A stretch of DNA of 64,000 nt from an uncultured Bacteroidales bacterium (GTDB taxonomy: Bacteria > Bacteroidota > Bacteroidia > Bacteroidales > P3), in NCBI GenBank assembly GCA_947165255.1, contig CAMUZR010000008.1, positions 1-64,000 of the forward strand, read 5' to 3'. Shown one piece after another: positions 1 to 7,229 of the stretch. The position numbers and the translations under genes are program-made. The notes beneath the pieces are model-generated. The model saw only the letters and a list, made by a program, of their open reading frames with translations. It was not told where the DNA came from and made no database searches. How positions within the stretch are numbered: position 1 is the first letter of the stretch; every line of letters begins with the position of its first letter.

Positions 1-420
1 GGGACGCGATATGCAAAACACGGTACAAGCCTATGGCGCAGTGCCGTGATGTCAGCATGACAATCGGTAGGGCGTCCCGACAGGGACGCGATATGCAAAA
101 CACGGTACAAGTCTATGGCGCAGTGCCGTGATAGTAGCATGACAGCTGGTAAGGCGTCCCGATAGGGACGCGATATGCATAACACGGTACAAGCCTATGG
201 CGCAGTGCCGTGATGGCGGCATGACAATCGGTAGGACGTCCCGACAGGGACGCGATATGCAAAACACGGTACAAGCCTATGGCGCAGTGCCGTGATAGTA
301 GTATGACAGCTGGGAGGACGTCCCGTCAGGGACGCGATATGCAAAACACGGTACAAGCCTCGGGCGCAGTGCCGTGATGTCAGCATGACAATCGGTAGGG
401 CGTCCCGACAGGGACGCGAC
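1..420 (+). repeat. RAYT-associated structured repeat array, left (82-bp period)
   Basis: Direct repeats with an exact 82-base period: the motif GGGACGCG begins at 1, 83, 165, 247, 329 and 411. Each unit holds a strong hairpin CGTCCC-4 nt-GGGACG (first complete one at 73-88), often preceded by GTAG or a variant, the layout of bacterial REP elements. It also has an outer pair CACGG/CCGTG enclosing a small stem GCC-tat-GGC. Units differ by only a few bases, so the array expanded recently. The array runs into the transposase gene that starts 43 bases after the last GGGACGCG. It is probably the substrate of that transposase (inference). Confidence 0.85.
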
Positions 421-453
421 ACAATAAAGGCACACAACAAGCGTTATCAGAGC

Positions 454-906
454 ATGAGTTATGTCAGCACATTGTATCATATCGTCCTGCGCACACACCG
501 CAGCGAGTTAGCTATTGCCGAAGAACATGAGAATGAACTTTATGCCTATATGAATGGTATCATCAATAACTATAACGGCAAACTGTACCGCATCGGCGGG
601 ATGCCCGACCATGTGCATCTGCTGGTATCCTTGCCAGCCACATTGGCTCTGGCCTCTTTTGTGAAAGAGCTGAAAGTGTCATCCAGTAAATGGATGAAAG
701 CCAACCCACACTTTCCAAAGTTCACTGGGTGGTCGCAGGAGTATGCGGGATTCACCTACAGTATTCACGACAGAGACAAGATCATCAATTATATTAAGGG
801 ACAGAAGGAGCATCACAAGAAGATGACCTTAGCCGAAGAGTATAGGCGGTTTATCGAGGCCAATGAGGTGGCTATAGACAATCGGTTCTTCATGAAGGAT
901 GCATAG
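454..906 (+). CDS. REP-associated tyrosine transposase (RAYT), Y1/IS200-like
   Basis: A 150-aa single-domain HUH transposase of the Y1_Tnp (IS200/IS605 TnpA-like) family. The metal-binding HVH lies at residues 53-55 in the context MPDHVHLLVSL, and the likely catalytic tyrosine is Y113 in INYIKGQKEHH. The MSYVST start at 454 is preferred over an upstream ATG at 385, which lies inside the repeat. These enzymes nick and rejoin single-stranded DNA at hairpins. The gene is bracketed by an array of hairpin repeats in one orientation and by units in the opposite orientation on its other side, as for RAYT genes of other phyla. No IS end or partner tnpB is visible, so a domesticated or REP-mobilising role is more likely than an autonomous IS (inference). 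Confidence 0.85.
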   Translation: MSYVSTLYHIVLRTHRSELAIAEEHENELYAYMNGIINNYNGKLYRIGGMPDHVHLLVSLPATLALASFVKELKVSSSKWMKANPHFPKFTGWSQEYAGFTYSIHDRDKIINYIKGQKEHHKKMTLAEEYRRFIEANEVAIDNRFFMKDA

Positions 907-1020
907 TCGCGTCCCTGTCGGGACGCAGGCTCTCAGACAGTCTTGTCACGGCACTGCGAGGACTTTGTCCTCTTGTACCGTGTTATGCAAGGTCACGTCC
1001 CTATCGGGACGGATCGCCAT
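903..1020 (-). repeat. Inverted RAYT repeat unit right of the transposase
   Basis: Directly after the transposase stop is the hairpin CGTCCCTGTCGGGACG, then a spacer and one full unit from 947 (CACGGCACTGCG) to about 1012. It is the reverse complement of the left-array unit but carries the inner stem GAGGAC-ttt-GTCCTC. The unit ends about 30 bases past the end of the ATPase gene, and the junction sequence recurs at 3186. Confidence 0.8.
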
Positions 1021-1045
1021 TTTCCATTCGTTATTGACTCTACGG

Positions 1046-2194
1046 TTAGTAGATTTTATGGTTCCACAATTCTTGTAGGAAATGGGTTGCCGGCATGACT
1101 TCGGCATTGTTGAAGGTGCGCGGTGCGACATCTAAGGATACGATGATGAGGCGGGCATTGGGGTGTTCCTCGCCAAATGCCTTTAGGCCGCGCAGGTGGC
1201 GGGATTGTACTTCTTGGCAGGATTTGATTTCGATGGCTACTTCGGCATCACCGAGGACGGCATCGACTTCGTATCCTGTATGGGTGTGCCAGTAGGAGAG
1301 GGCATTCTCGTTGTCGTGATAGCCGAGGTAAGCGATGATTTCCTGAATTATCAGATGCTCAAAAGCATGACCGAAATCATCGCTTCCTGGCTGCATAGTG
1401 CGGCGGTGTAAGAGATAGTTTGGTATTGAAACATCGAAGTAGTAGAATTTAGGGGCCTGATTGAGTCGGCGTTTCACTACGCGGGAAAAGGCTGGAATCA
1501 TGTATCCAATGAGCGTTTCCTCCAGTATGGCAAAGTACTCTTTGACAGTTTTTGCGTCGATGCCGCAGTCTTGGGCGATGTTGTTGTAATTGACTATTTC
1601 GCCATCGGTGAGAGCTGCAACTTCCATAAAGCGGTTGAAGGATGCAAGTTTGCGCACTAATGCTTCGGCTACGATTTCCTCTTTCAGATAGACGGAGATG
1701 TAGGCCTGCATACGTTTCTCTAACTGGCGGCCGTTGGTACTCAGATAGTGGGTGGGCAGCATGCCGCTGTTGGCAGCCTTCACTACATCGAAATTGTCCA
1801 CTTCCGCACTGACAAGTGGGTACAACACATTCCTAACGGCACGGCCTCCAAGGGTGTTGACACCTCTGCGTTTTAGTTTCCGAGCACTGGAGCCGCTCAA
1901 GATGAAGTGGATGTTTTGTCGTGTGATAAGCCAATGTACTTCATTCAGCAGCTCGGGTATTAACTGTATTTCGTCAATGATGACTATGTCGCCACTTGGA
2001 GCGGTGGCCAGTTCCTGGCGCAGTAAGGAGGGATTTCTTCTTAGACGTTCGTAGGTATCAGTTTCAAGCAGGTCGTAGAATTTATTGTTCGGAAAGAGTT
2101 TAAGCAATAAGGTTGTCTTTCCTGTTTGACGAGCACCAAAAAGGAATACACTTTCTTCTTCTGCATCTTTGATTTTGAGTATTCTATCTAGCAT
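1046..2194 (-). CDS. AAA ATPase with DUF4143 C-terminal domain
   Basis: A 382-aa protein of the AAA_14/DUF4143 group. Walker A is GARQTGKTT (about residues 20-28) and Walker B is IVIIDEIQL (about 70-78); a sensor-like ILSGSSARKL follows. The C-terminal half has the restriction-endonuclease-like signature EVDAVLGDAEVAIEIKS near residue 310, typical of DUF4143. The family is common in Bacteroidota and often multi-copy; its biological role is unsettled, so none is assigned. The ATG at 2194 is downstream of a good -7 box and two palindromes that may be operators. Its last third has a duplicate at 3223-3504. Confidence 0.85.
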   Translation of the reverse strand: MLDRILKIKDAEEESVFLFGARQTGKTTLLLKLFPNNKFYDLLETDTYERLRRNPSLLRQELATAPSGDIVIIDEIQLIPELLNEVHWLITRQNIHFILSGSSARKLKRRGVNTLGGRAVRNVLYPLVSAEVDNFDVVKAANSGMLPTHYLSTNGRQLEKRMQAYISVYLKEEIVAEALVRKLASFNRFMEVAALTDGEIVNYNNIAQDCGIDAKTVKEYFAILEETLIGYMIPAFSRVVKRRLNQAPKFYYFDVSIPNYLLHRRTMQPGSDDFGHAFEHLIIQEIIAYLGYHDNENALSYWHTHTGYEVDAVLGDAEVAIEIKSCQEVQSRHLRGLKAFGEEHPNARLIIVSLDVAPRTFNNAEVMPATHFLQELWNHKIY

Positions 2195-2224
2195 ATTGCC
2201 ATGAATTAAATTCTTTAAATATGT

Positions 2225-2269
2225 GGAGTTGTACTCCGTATTTTCATATAAAATCAGGAGTTATACTCC
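2225..2269 (-). promoter_or_regulatory. Two palindromic operator-like sites in the ATPase leader
   Basis: GGAGTTGTACTCC (2225-2237) and GGAGTTATACTCC (2257-2269) are near-perfect palindromes, each followed by CCGTA and an AT-rich run, and spaced 32 bases (about three helical turns). They lie between the -7 box (2284-2291) and the ATG at 2194, so they would be transcribed and could bind a repressor or form hairpins. An operator function is inference. Confidence 0.5.
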
Positions 2270-2283
2270 GTAAATTCACGATG

Positions 2284-2291
2284 CAAAAGTA
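2284..2291 (-). promoter_or_regulatory. -7 promoter box for the ATPase gene
   Basis: Reads TACTTTTG on the minus strand, matching TAnnTTTG. No clear TTTG -33 box is seen at the expected distance. It implies a leader of about 80 bases. Confidence 0.45.
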
Positions 2292-2360
2292 CAAAAAAAA
2301 TGGTAAATAGCACTAAAAAAATGCAGAGATGCATGTTTTTTACGGCCGGGATGCCAATTA

Positions 2361-2404
2361 TCTTGTGCTGTGTTATGCAGGGTCACATCCTGATAGGGAC
2401 GTGG
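2361..2404 (-). repeat. Degenerate RAYT repeat unit
   Basis: Contains CTTGTGCTGTGTTATGCAGG and a decayed hairpin CATCC-tgat-aGGGACG, recognisable as the distal half of the right-array unit. The gap 2195-2751 otherwise holds the ATPase leader and the hairpins described next. Confidence 0.6.
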
Positions 2405-2472
2405 ATTCATTGCGTATGAAGGCGGTGACAGAGACATAGTTCATTTTACCAGCAAATAGTATCCACTTATAG

Positions 2473-2628
2473 AAAAGTGAAATAGAATGCAAAATTCACT
2501 TTTGGAAAAGTGAAAAAAGATACAAAACTCGCTTTTTAAAAAGCGAATATTTTTGTATCTTTTCCGACCCATCACTATCCAGCGGGGGCTCCATGCCGTG
2601 CCGTTGGTCTGGATTTGCAATCCAGACC
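2473..2628. repeat. Cluster of three inverted repeats
   Basis: Three palindromic structures follow each other. AAAAGTGAA (2473-2481) pairs with TTCACTTTT (2495-2503). A long imperfect hairpin spans 2512-2564, from GAAAAAAGATACAAAA to its complement TTTTTGTATCTTTTC, with a stem core GCTTTTTAAAAAGC. A perfect 10-bp stem with a 3-base loop lies at 2606-2628 (GGTCTGGATT/AATCCAGACC). No open reading frame here looks real. Confidence 0.6.
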
Positions 2629-2751
2629 CATTGAGTATAAGGATTTTCAATCCGCCACGACAATGTACTGTACCAAAATGGCACACGTAGCAATAAAAAG
2701 CAAACCTTTTCATCACGCTTTTGGTGGATTTGTTTTATTCTTTTTGTGTCG

Positions 2752-3190
2752 CGTTCCTGATGGAACACCCTATCGGCTGACATGCTGCTATCATGGCACT
2801 GCGCGGACTTTGTCCTCTTGTACCGTGTTATGCAGGGTCGCGTCCCTGTCGGGACGCTGGCTCATCGACCGTCTTATCACGGCACTGCGAGGACTTTGTC
2901 CTCTTGTACCGTGTTATGCAAGGTTGCGTCCCTGTCGGGACGCAGGTCCGTTGGTTGCCTTGTCACGGCACTGCCAGGACTTCGTCCTCTTGTACCGTGT
3001 TATGCAAGGTCGCGTCCCTGTCGGGACGCTGGCTCATCGACCGTCTCCTCACGGCACTGCGAGGACTCTGTCCTCTTGTACTATGTTATGCAAGGTCTCG
3101 TCCCTGTCGGGACGCTGGTCTATCACGGCACTGCGAGGACTCTGTCCTCTCGTTCCGTGTTATGCAAGGTCTCGTCCCTGTCGGGACGGG
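2752..3190 (-). repeat. RAYT-associated structured repeat array, right (86-bp period)
   Basis: CACGGCACTG (CATGGCACTG in the first) begins at 2792, 2878, 2964, 3050 and 3124, giving periods of 86, 86, 86 and 74. Each unit holds an outer CACGG/CCGTG stem, an inner stem GAGGAC-3 nt-GTCCTC and a second hairpin CGTCCCTGTCGGGACG (first at 2841-2856). At 2753-2766 a diverged copy reads GTTCC-tgat-GGAAC, changed on both arms. Orientation is opposite to the left array. Long frames through the array are products of the repeat. Confidence 0.85.
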
Positions 3191-3222
3191 TCGCCATTTT
3201 TCATTCGATATTGACTCTACGG

Positions 3223-3504
3223 TTAGTAGATTTTATGGTTCCACAGTTCTTGTAGGAAATGGGTTGCCGGCATGACTTCGGCATTGTTGAAGGTGCGCGG
3301 TGCGACATCTAAGGATACGATGATGAGGCGGGCATTGGGGTGTTCCTCGCCAAATGCCTTTAGGCCGCGCAGGTGGCGGGGGCATTCTTCTTGGCAGGAT
3401 TTTATTTCGATGGCTGCATTGACATTGCCGAGGACGGCACCGATTTCGTATCCTGTATGGGTGTGCCAGTAGGGAAAGGCACTCACGCAGTCGTGATAGT
3501 CCAC
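3223..3504 (-). pseudogene. Truncated duplicate of the DUF4143 ATPase gene (3' end)
   Basis: The 93-aa frame matches the C-terminal about 92 residues of the intact ATPase at 1046-2194. The last 45 codons are almost identical in DNA, and differences cluster near its 5' end (EIGAVLGNVNAAIEIKS against EVDAVLGDAEVAIEIKS). The Walker motifs are missing. The identical segment extends beyond the stop codon into the adjacent repeat unit, so the array and gene end were copied as one block. Confidence 0.8.
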
Positions 3505-3545
3505 TATGCTACTGAGATCCAGGGAGGAAAGTTATTTTCATATTT

Positions 3546-3573
3546 TTTGAATTCAAAATATTTTGTATCTTTG
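3546..3573 (+). promoter_or_regulatory. Candidate promoter upstream of the SDR gene
   Basis: TATCTTTG at 3566-3573 is a perfect -7 box; TTTG at 3546-3549 is the nearest -33 match but the spacing is only 16. The leader to the ATG at 3774 would be about 195 bases; apart from this promoter I see nothing in 3505-3773. Confidence 0.4.
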
Positions 3574-3773
3574 TAGTCCCTATCGGATGAGAATAACGGG
3601 CATGATAATAAGAAAAGTATATAATTTACAAAGAATTACACTTATTATACGTACCACTGAAATAGGTGTTGCGGGGGCTTATATTTTAAGTTAGATGGTT
3701 GGGCTGTAGCCACAGTTTTATGAAGGATCAAACACATAATTAATCACAAACACATATCTTAAAAAACTTACCA

Positions 3774-4547
3774 ATGAAACAATTATTTGACTTAACCGGC
3801 CGGGTGGCACTGGTCACTGGCTGTTCTGGAGGATTAGGCGTACAGATGGCAAAGGCACTGGCACAACAAGGAGCCGACCTGGTCATTATGGCACGTCGGT
3901 ACGAGAAACTGCTGGAAGTGAAACAGGAAATTGAGTCGGCACACGGCGTAAAGGTGCTTCCGATTCAATGCGACGTGACCAACACGGAGGCCGTGGACAA
4001 GATGGTGGACGAAGCCATTGAGAAATTCGGCCACATCGACATTGTGGTGAACAACGCAGGCACGGGTGCCATCACCCCCGCTGAGGACATCACGGATGCC
4101 CAGTTCGAAAACGAAATGCAAATAGACCTCTTCGGCACCTTCCGCGTGGCCCGCGCCGTGGCTAAGAAGTCGATGATTCCTAACAAATACGGCAGGATTA
4201 TCAACATTGCCTCGATGTACGGCCTTGTGGGCAACAAGATAGCTCCTTCGTCGCCCTATCATGCGGCCAAAGGCGGCGTGGTCAATCTGACAAGAGCCCT
4301 GGCTGGCGAATGGGGCAAATATGGCATTACGGTCAACACTATCTGCCCAGGCTATTTCATGACCCCGCTGACACGCGACACGCTCACCACCGAGTACTTC
4401 ACCAACTATGCCAAATCGGTCATCCCCCTGGAGCGCTATGGCGAGGAGGGAGAGCTGGACTCGGCAGTGGTGTTCCTGGCAGCTGACGAGTCGCGCTACG
4501 TGACCGGCGTAGCCCTGCCAGTTGACGGTGGCTACACCTGTGTGTAA
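3774..4547 (+). CDS. SDR-family NAD(P)-dependent oxidoreductase (gluconate 5-dehydrogenase-like)
   Basis: A 257-aa classical short-chain dehydrogenase. The cofactor motif is TGCSGGLG (residues 16-23), NNAG is near 91, the catalytic serine lies in NIASMYG, and the YHAAK motif is near 163. The C-terminal VTGVALPVDGGYTCV is typical of the KduD/gluconate 5-dehydrogenase branch. It probably oxidises or reduces a sugar acid in the cytoplasm; substrate is inference. It stands alone on the plus strand, ending in a terminator shared with the convergent lipoprotein gene. Confidence 0.8.
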   Translation: MKQLFDLTGRVALVTGCSGGLGVQMAKALAQQGADLVIMARRYEKLLEVKQEIESAHGVKVLPIQCDVTNTEAVDKMVDEAIEKFGHIDIVVNNAGTGAITPAEDITDAQFENEMQIDLFGTFRVARAVAKKSMIPNKYGRIINIASMYGLVGNKIAPSSPYHAAKGGVVNLTRALAGEWGKYGITVNTICPGYFMTPLTRDTLTTEYFTNYAKSVIPLERYGEEGELDSAVVFLAADESRYVTGVALPVDGGYTCV

Positions 4548-4560
4548 ATATATATTATAA

Positions 4561-4607
4561 AAAAACAGTGTACAATGGGGCGAGAGCCTTCATCGTACAC
4601 TGTTTTT
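4561..4607. terminator. Bidirectional terminator
   Basis: AAAAACAGTGTAC (4561-4573) pairs with GTACACTGTTTTT (4595-4607) around a 21-base loop, with A and T runs on both sides. It serves the convergent SDR and lipoprotein genes. Confidence 0.8.
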
Positions 4608-4622
4608 ATACATTATTCACAA

Positions 4623-5255
4623 TCAATAGTCGTCGTTGTCTTGGTCGTCGTCGACGGAGTAGACTTCGCCCGTATAGGCATCGACCCAGAGGTGCTTGCC
4701 GTCGGCCGAATAGCCGCCAAAAACATACATGGCGTGGCCCTTGTCGAAGGAGTAGACCGGATAGCGGAGGTTGACATAACGGGTGTTGGGGGTGGCATAG
4801 TCGGAGGCCATGACACAGCGGATGGCCTGTTCCAGCGTAATCATACTGTCTAAAGAGGCCACGGGGATATAGTAGTCGCCAAGCCATGGGCTTCGAGGTT
4901 GGTCATAGGTCATTTGCGTAGTTCCGGCCTCAAAATCGCGGTCCATATAGACGATATGGCTGCTATGCTCATCGGAGAAATAGCCGATATAGTAGACCTC
5001 AGACATGCTCACAACGTTCAGGTCTTTAACGGACGAAACCTCGGTAATTCTATGGTCAAGGGTACAACGGGCTTCCACCAGTCTGTCAAGAGCATCAGGA
5101 TAGCTCTTAATCACAGTCCGGTAGTCCTTTTTCAGCGCATTCAGCATGATTTGGGTAGTGGTGACTGGACGGATGTTGTCTTTCTGGTCCTTCTTGCAGC
5201 CAACGGTCAGCATTACGGCCGCGCCCATAATTAGGGCAATGACGATTTTCTTCAT
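4623..5255 (-). CDS. Putative lipoprotein, possibly PepSY-like
   Basis: A 210-aa protein with a lipoprotein signal: MKKIVIALIMGAAVMLTVGC, lipidation cysteine at 20, followed by charged KKDQKD. The end (GGYSADGKHLWVDAYTGEVYSVDDD) resembles the PepSY pattern of a beta-strand ending in a D/E-x-x-T-G-E turn; this is a weak resemblance. The tail is very acidic (DDDQDNDDY). Probably anchored in an envelope membrane; function unknown. It lies 104 bases downstream of dxr on the same strand. Confidence 0.65.
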   Translation of the reverse strand: MKKIVIALIMGAAVMLTVGCKKDQKDNIRPVTTTQIMLNALKKDYRTVIKSYPDALDRLVEARCTLDHRITEVSSVKDLNVVSMSEVYYIGYFSDEHSSHIVYMDRDFEAGTTQMTYDQPRSPWLGDYYIPVASLDSMITLEQAIRCVMASDYATPNTRYVNLRYPVYSFDKGHAMYVFGGYSADGKHLWVDAYTGEVYSVDDDQDNDDY

Positions 5256-5359
5256 GATAAATAAGTATTTAATGCTAGGGGTACTTTACTTTATTTATAA
5301 CGGCACGGCAGCAGTGAGTCCCCTATGTCACCCCGCCGGTGCTGGATATACTTCTCAAT

Positions 5360-6499
5360 CTATTGCAACCCGCCGGCGGCTCTGACTTCCGCATCGGTGC
5401 GGAAGAGGTCGTCCAACGTGGGCTCAGCAATAAAAGGAGCCCGCTGCATCTGCTCCTCCACAAAGTCGGCAATCTGCAGAAAGGTGAGCCGGCCATCGAT
5501 GAAACGCTGCACGGCCACCTCGTTTGCCGCATTCATCACGCACGGCATGTTGCCGCCCTTGGCTATGGCCTGATAGGCCAAATCGAGGCAGCGGAAGGTC
5601 TTAGTGTCGGGGCTCTCGAAAGTGAGCTGGCTGTATTTCTCAAAACTCAGGCGGGGGAGGAAACTCTCGATGCGCTCAGGGAAGCTGAAAGCATACTGTA
5701 TGGGTGTTTCCATCGTGGGCACCCCCAGTTGGGCCTTGATGCTCCCGTCGACATACTGCACCATCGAATGAACGACCGACTGGGGGTGCACCAACACCTG
5801 GATGCGCTCGGCAGGCACGTCAAAAAGCCAGCGCGCCTCTATCACCTCCAAGCCTTTGTTCATCAGCGATGCCGAGTCGATAGTCACCTTGCGGCCCATG
5901 CTCCAGTTGGGGTGCTTGAGGGCGTCGGCAAGGGTCACGTGGGCCAACTGCTCGCGCGTATAGCCGCGGAAAGGACCTCCGGAGGCCGTGAGGAGTATCT
6001 TGTCCACCCCGCCGCCTTCGCCCACGAGACTCTGAAAGATAGCCGAGTGCTCGGAGTCGACCGGAAGGATAGGCACCTGGTGCTCCATGGCTGCCCGCGT
6101 GACAATCTCGCCCGCCACCACCATAGTCTCTTTATTGGCCAGCGCGATAGGCTTGTGGTGCTCAATGGCACGGAGGGTGGGACGCAGCCCCGCAAAGCCC
6201 ACAATGGAGGCCAAAACCATATCTATCGACTCCATCTCCATCAGGTCGGCCACAGAGTCCATGCCGCAAAACACCTTGATGTCATGCGGTGCCAAAGCCT
6301 CCTGCACCTGCTGGTACTTACGCTTGTCGGCAATGGCCACGGCATTGGGGTCAAACTCCAACGCCTGAGCAATCAAAAGATCGGCATTGCTTCCGGCACA
6401 AAGCACCTCGACGGCAAACAGGTCGCGGTGGCGGCGAATGACGTTCAGCGCCTGCGTTCCGATAGAACCTGTCGACCCCAGTATGGCAATTCTTTTCAT
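5360..6499 (-). CDS. dxr: 1-deoxy-D-xylulose 5-phosphate reductoisomerase
   Basis: 379 aa, usual length for Dxr. It converts DXP to 2-C-methyl-D-erythritol 4-phosphate with NADPH in the non-mevalonate isoprenoid pathway. Seen: N-terminal Rossmann motif ILGSTGSIG (residues 5-13), LANKETMV near 119, the metal and substrate motif VDSEHSAIFQ near 148, and SASLMNKGLEVIEARWLF near 215. The product feeds undecaprenyl synthesis, for which uppS is also in this window. The protease gene rseP that often follows dxr in relatives is not here. Confidence 0.97.
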   Translation of the reverse strand: MKRIAILGSTGSIGTQALNVIRRHRDLFAVEVLCAGSNADLLIAQALEFDPNAVAIADKRKYQQVQEALAPHDIKVFCGMDSVADLMEMESIDMVLASIVGFAGLRPTLRAIEHHKPIALANKETMVVAGEIVTRAAMEHQVPILPVDSEHSAIFQSLVGEGGGVDKILLTASGGPFRGYTREQLAHVTLADALKHPNWSMGRKVTIDSASLMNKGLEVIEARWLFDVPAERIQVLVHPQSVVHSMVQYVDGSIKAQLGVPTMETPIQYAFSFPERIESFLPRLSFEKYSQLTFESPDTKTFRCLDLAYQAIAKGGNMPCVMNAANEVAVQRFIDGRLTFLQIADFVEEQMQRAPFIAEPTLDDLFRTDAEVRAAGGLQ

Positions 6500-6695
6500 A
6501 TCAACCTATTCTATTATTATCAGTTACCTCCCTATTCGGGATTGGAAATACTACTTTACGATTATCCACAAAAAGCCAAGTAGCAGTTCTTTCATTGCCT
6601 GACATGTCCAACAAGCCCGCTATAATCGGAAATATCCCCGCCATGGACCATCAAACTCAAGTCCATCACAGACTTATACAGAGCAATGCGGATAA

Positions 6696-7229
6696 TCATT
6701 TCTTTTTTTTCTTAGCGTCCTTATACTGTTTCTGCTTGGCTTCGATCTCCAGGCGCAGGAGGGAGTCGGACTTGGAGTGGCGGTAGACCACAGCCTCTTT
6801 GCTCACCTCTTCGGCCTGCTGTTTCTGCTCCTCGGTGAGCGACTTACCGCTAATCACATCTTGTATAGTGGCTATCATCTGCTCGTGCCCCTCGATAATC
6901 AGCTCCAACGAATCTATCGTTTGGGCACTCCGCACTATCTCCTCCCGCTGTTCGGGCTTTACATATCCAGGTATCAGGTTGTGCAACGGCGTGAATGCGA
7001 TAAGCAGCATGGAGAGGAGAAGCAGCACGATGACACTGATGCCCACATAGGTGAAGATGTTGACCCCGGTCAGCTCCATCGAGAAATTCTCCTTGAAGGT
7101 GTCGGTGTCCATCAGCACCAGACGGCGTTTGTGGTGCATCCGCTCGCTGAAGTCCTGCCACTTATTAGAAAGGCGCAGCCGCATGGCCGCGCCTTTCTCT
7201 TTTATCGTATTCGACCGTTTGCTGTCCAT
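6696..7229 (-). CDS. Membrane protein resembling the N-terminus of M23 peptidases
   Basis: A 177-aa protein with one membrane helix at about 60-80 (IFTYVGISVIVLLLLSMLLIAF), then TPLHNLIPGYV and a coiled coil ending in poly-lysine. The stretch from the KRRLVLMDTDTFKENFSM segment to IPGY matches the N-terminal region of many Bacteroidales M23 membrane peptidases, but no LytM domain (HxxxD...HxH) follows. It may be a natural scaffold or a truncated relative. Its ATG overlaps the stop of the upstream ppiD-like gene by one base, so translation is probably coupled. Confidence 0.65.
   Translation of the reverse strand: MDSKRSNTIKEKGAAMRLRLSNKWQDFSERMHHKRRLVLMDTDTFKENFSMELTGVNIFTYVGISVIVLLLLSMLLIAFTPLHNLIPGYVKPEQREEIVRSAQTIDSLELIIEGHEQMIATIQDVISGKSLTEEQKQQAEEVSKEAVVYRHSKSDSLLRLEIEAKQKQYKDAKKKKK

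Noticed and set aside
1-3190. Repeat arrays as CRISPR
   Set aside because: Period is 82-86 bases with nearly the whole unit conserved, internal palindromes and no cas genes.
2615-3275. Long plus-strand frames of 157-199 codons across the right array
   Set aside because: They are translations of the repeat in three frames, with no family resemblance.
6562-6570. TTATCCACA, a perfect DnaA box
   Set aside because: Single copy with no others clustered nearby; not enough to claim an origin.
5339-6583. 414-codon frame antisense to dxr
   Set aside because: Shadow of dxr; histidine- and valine-rich translation of a GC-biased opposite strand.
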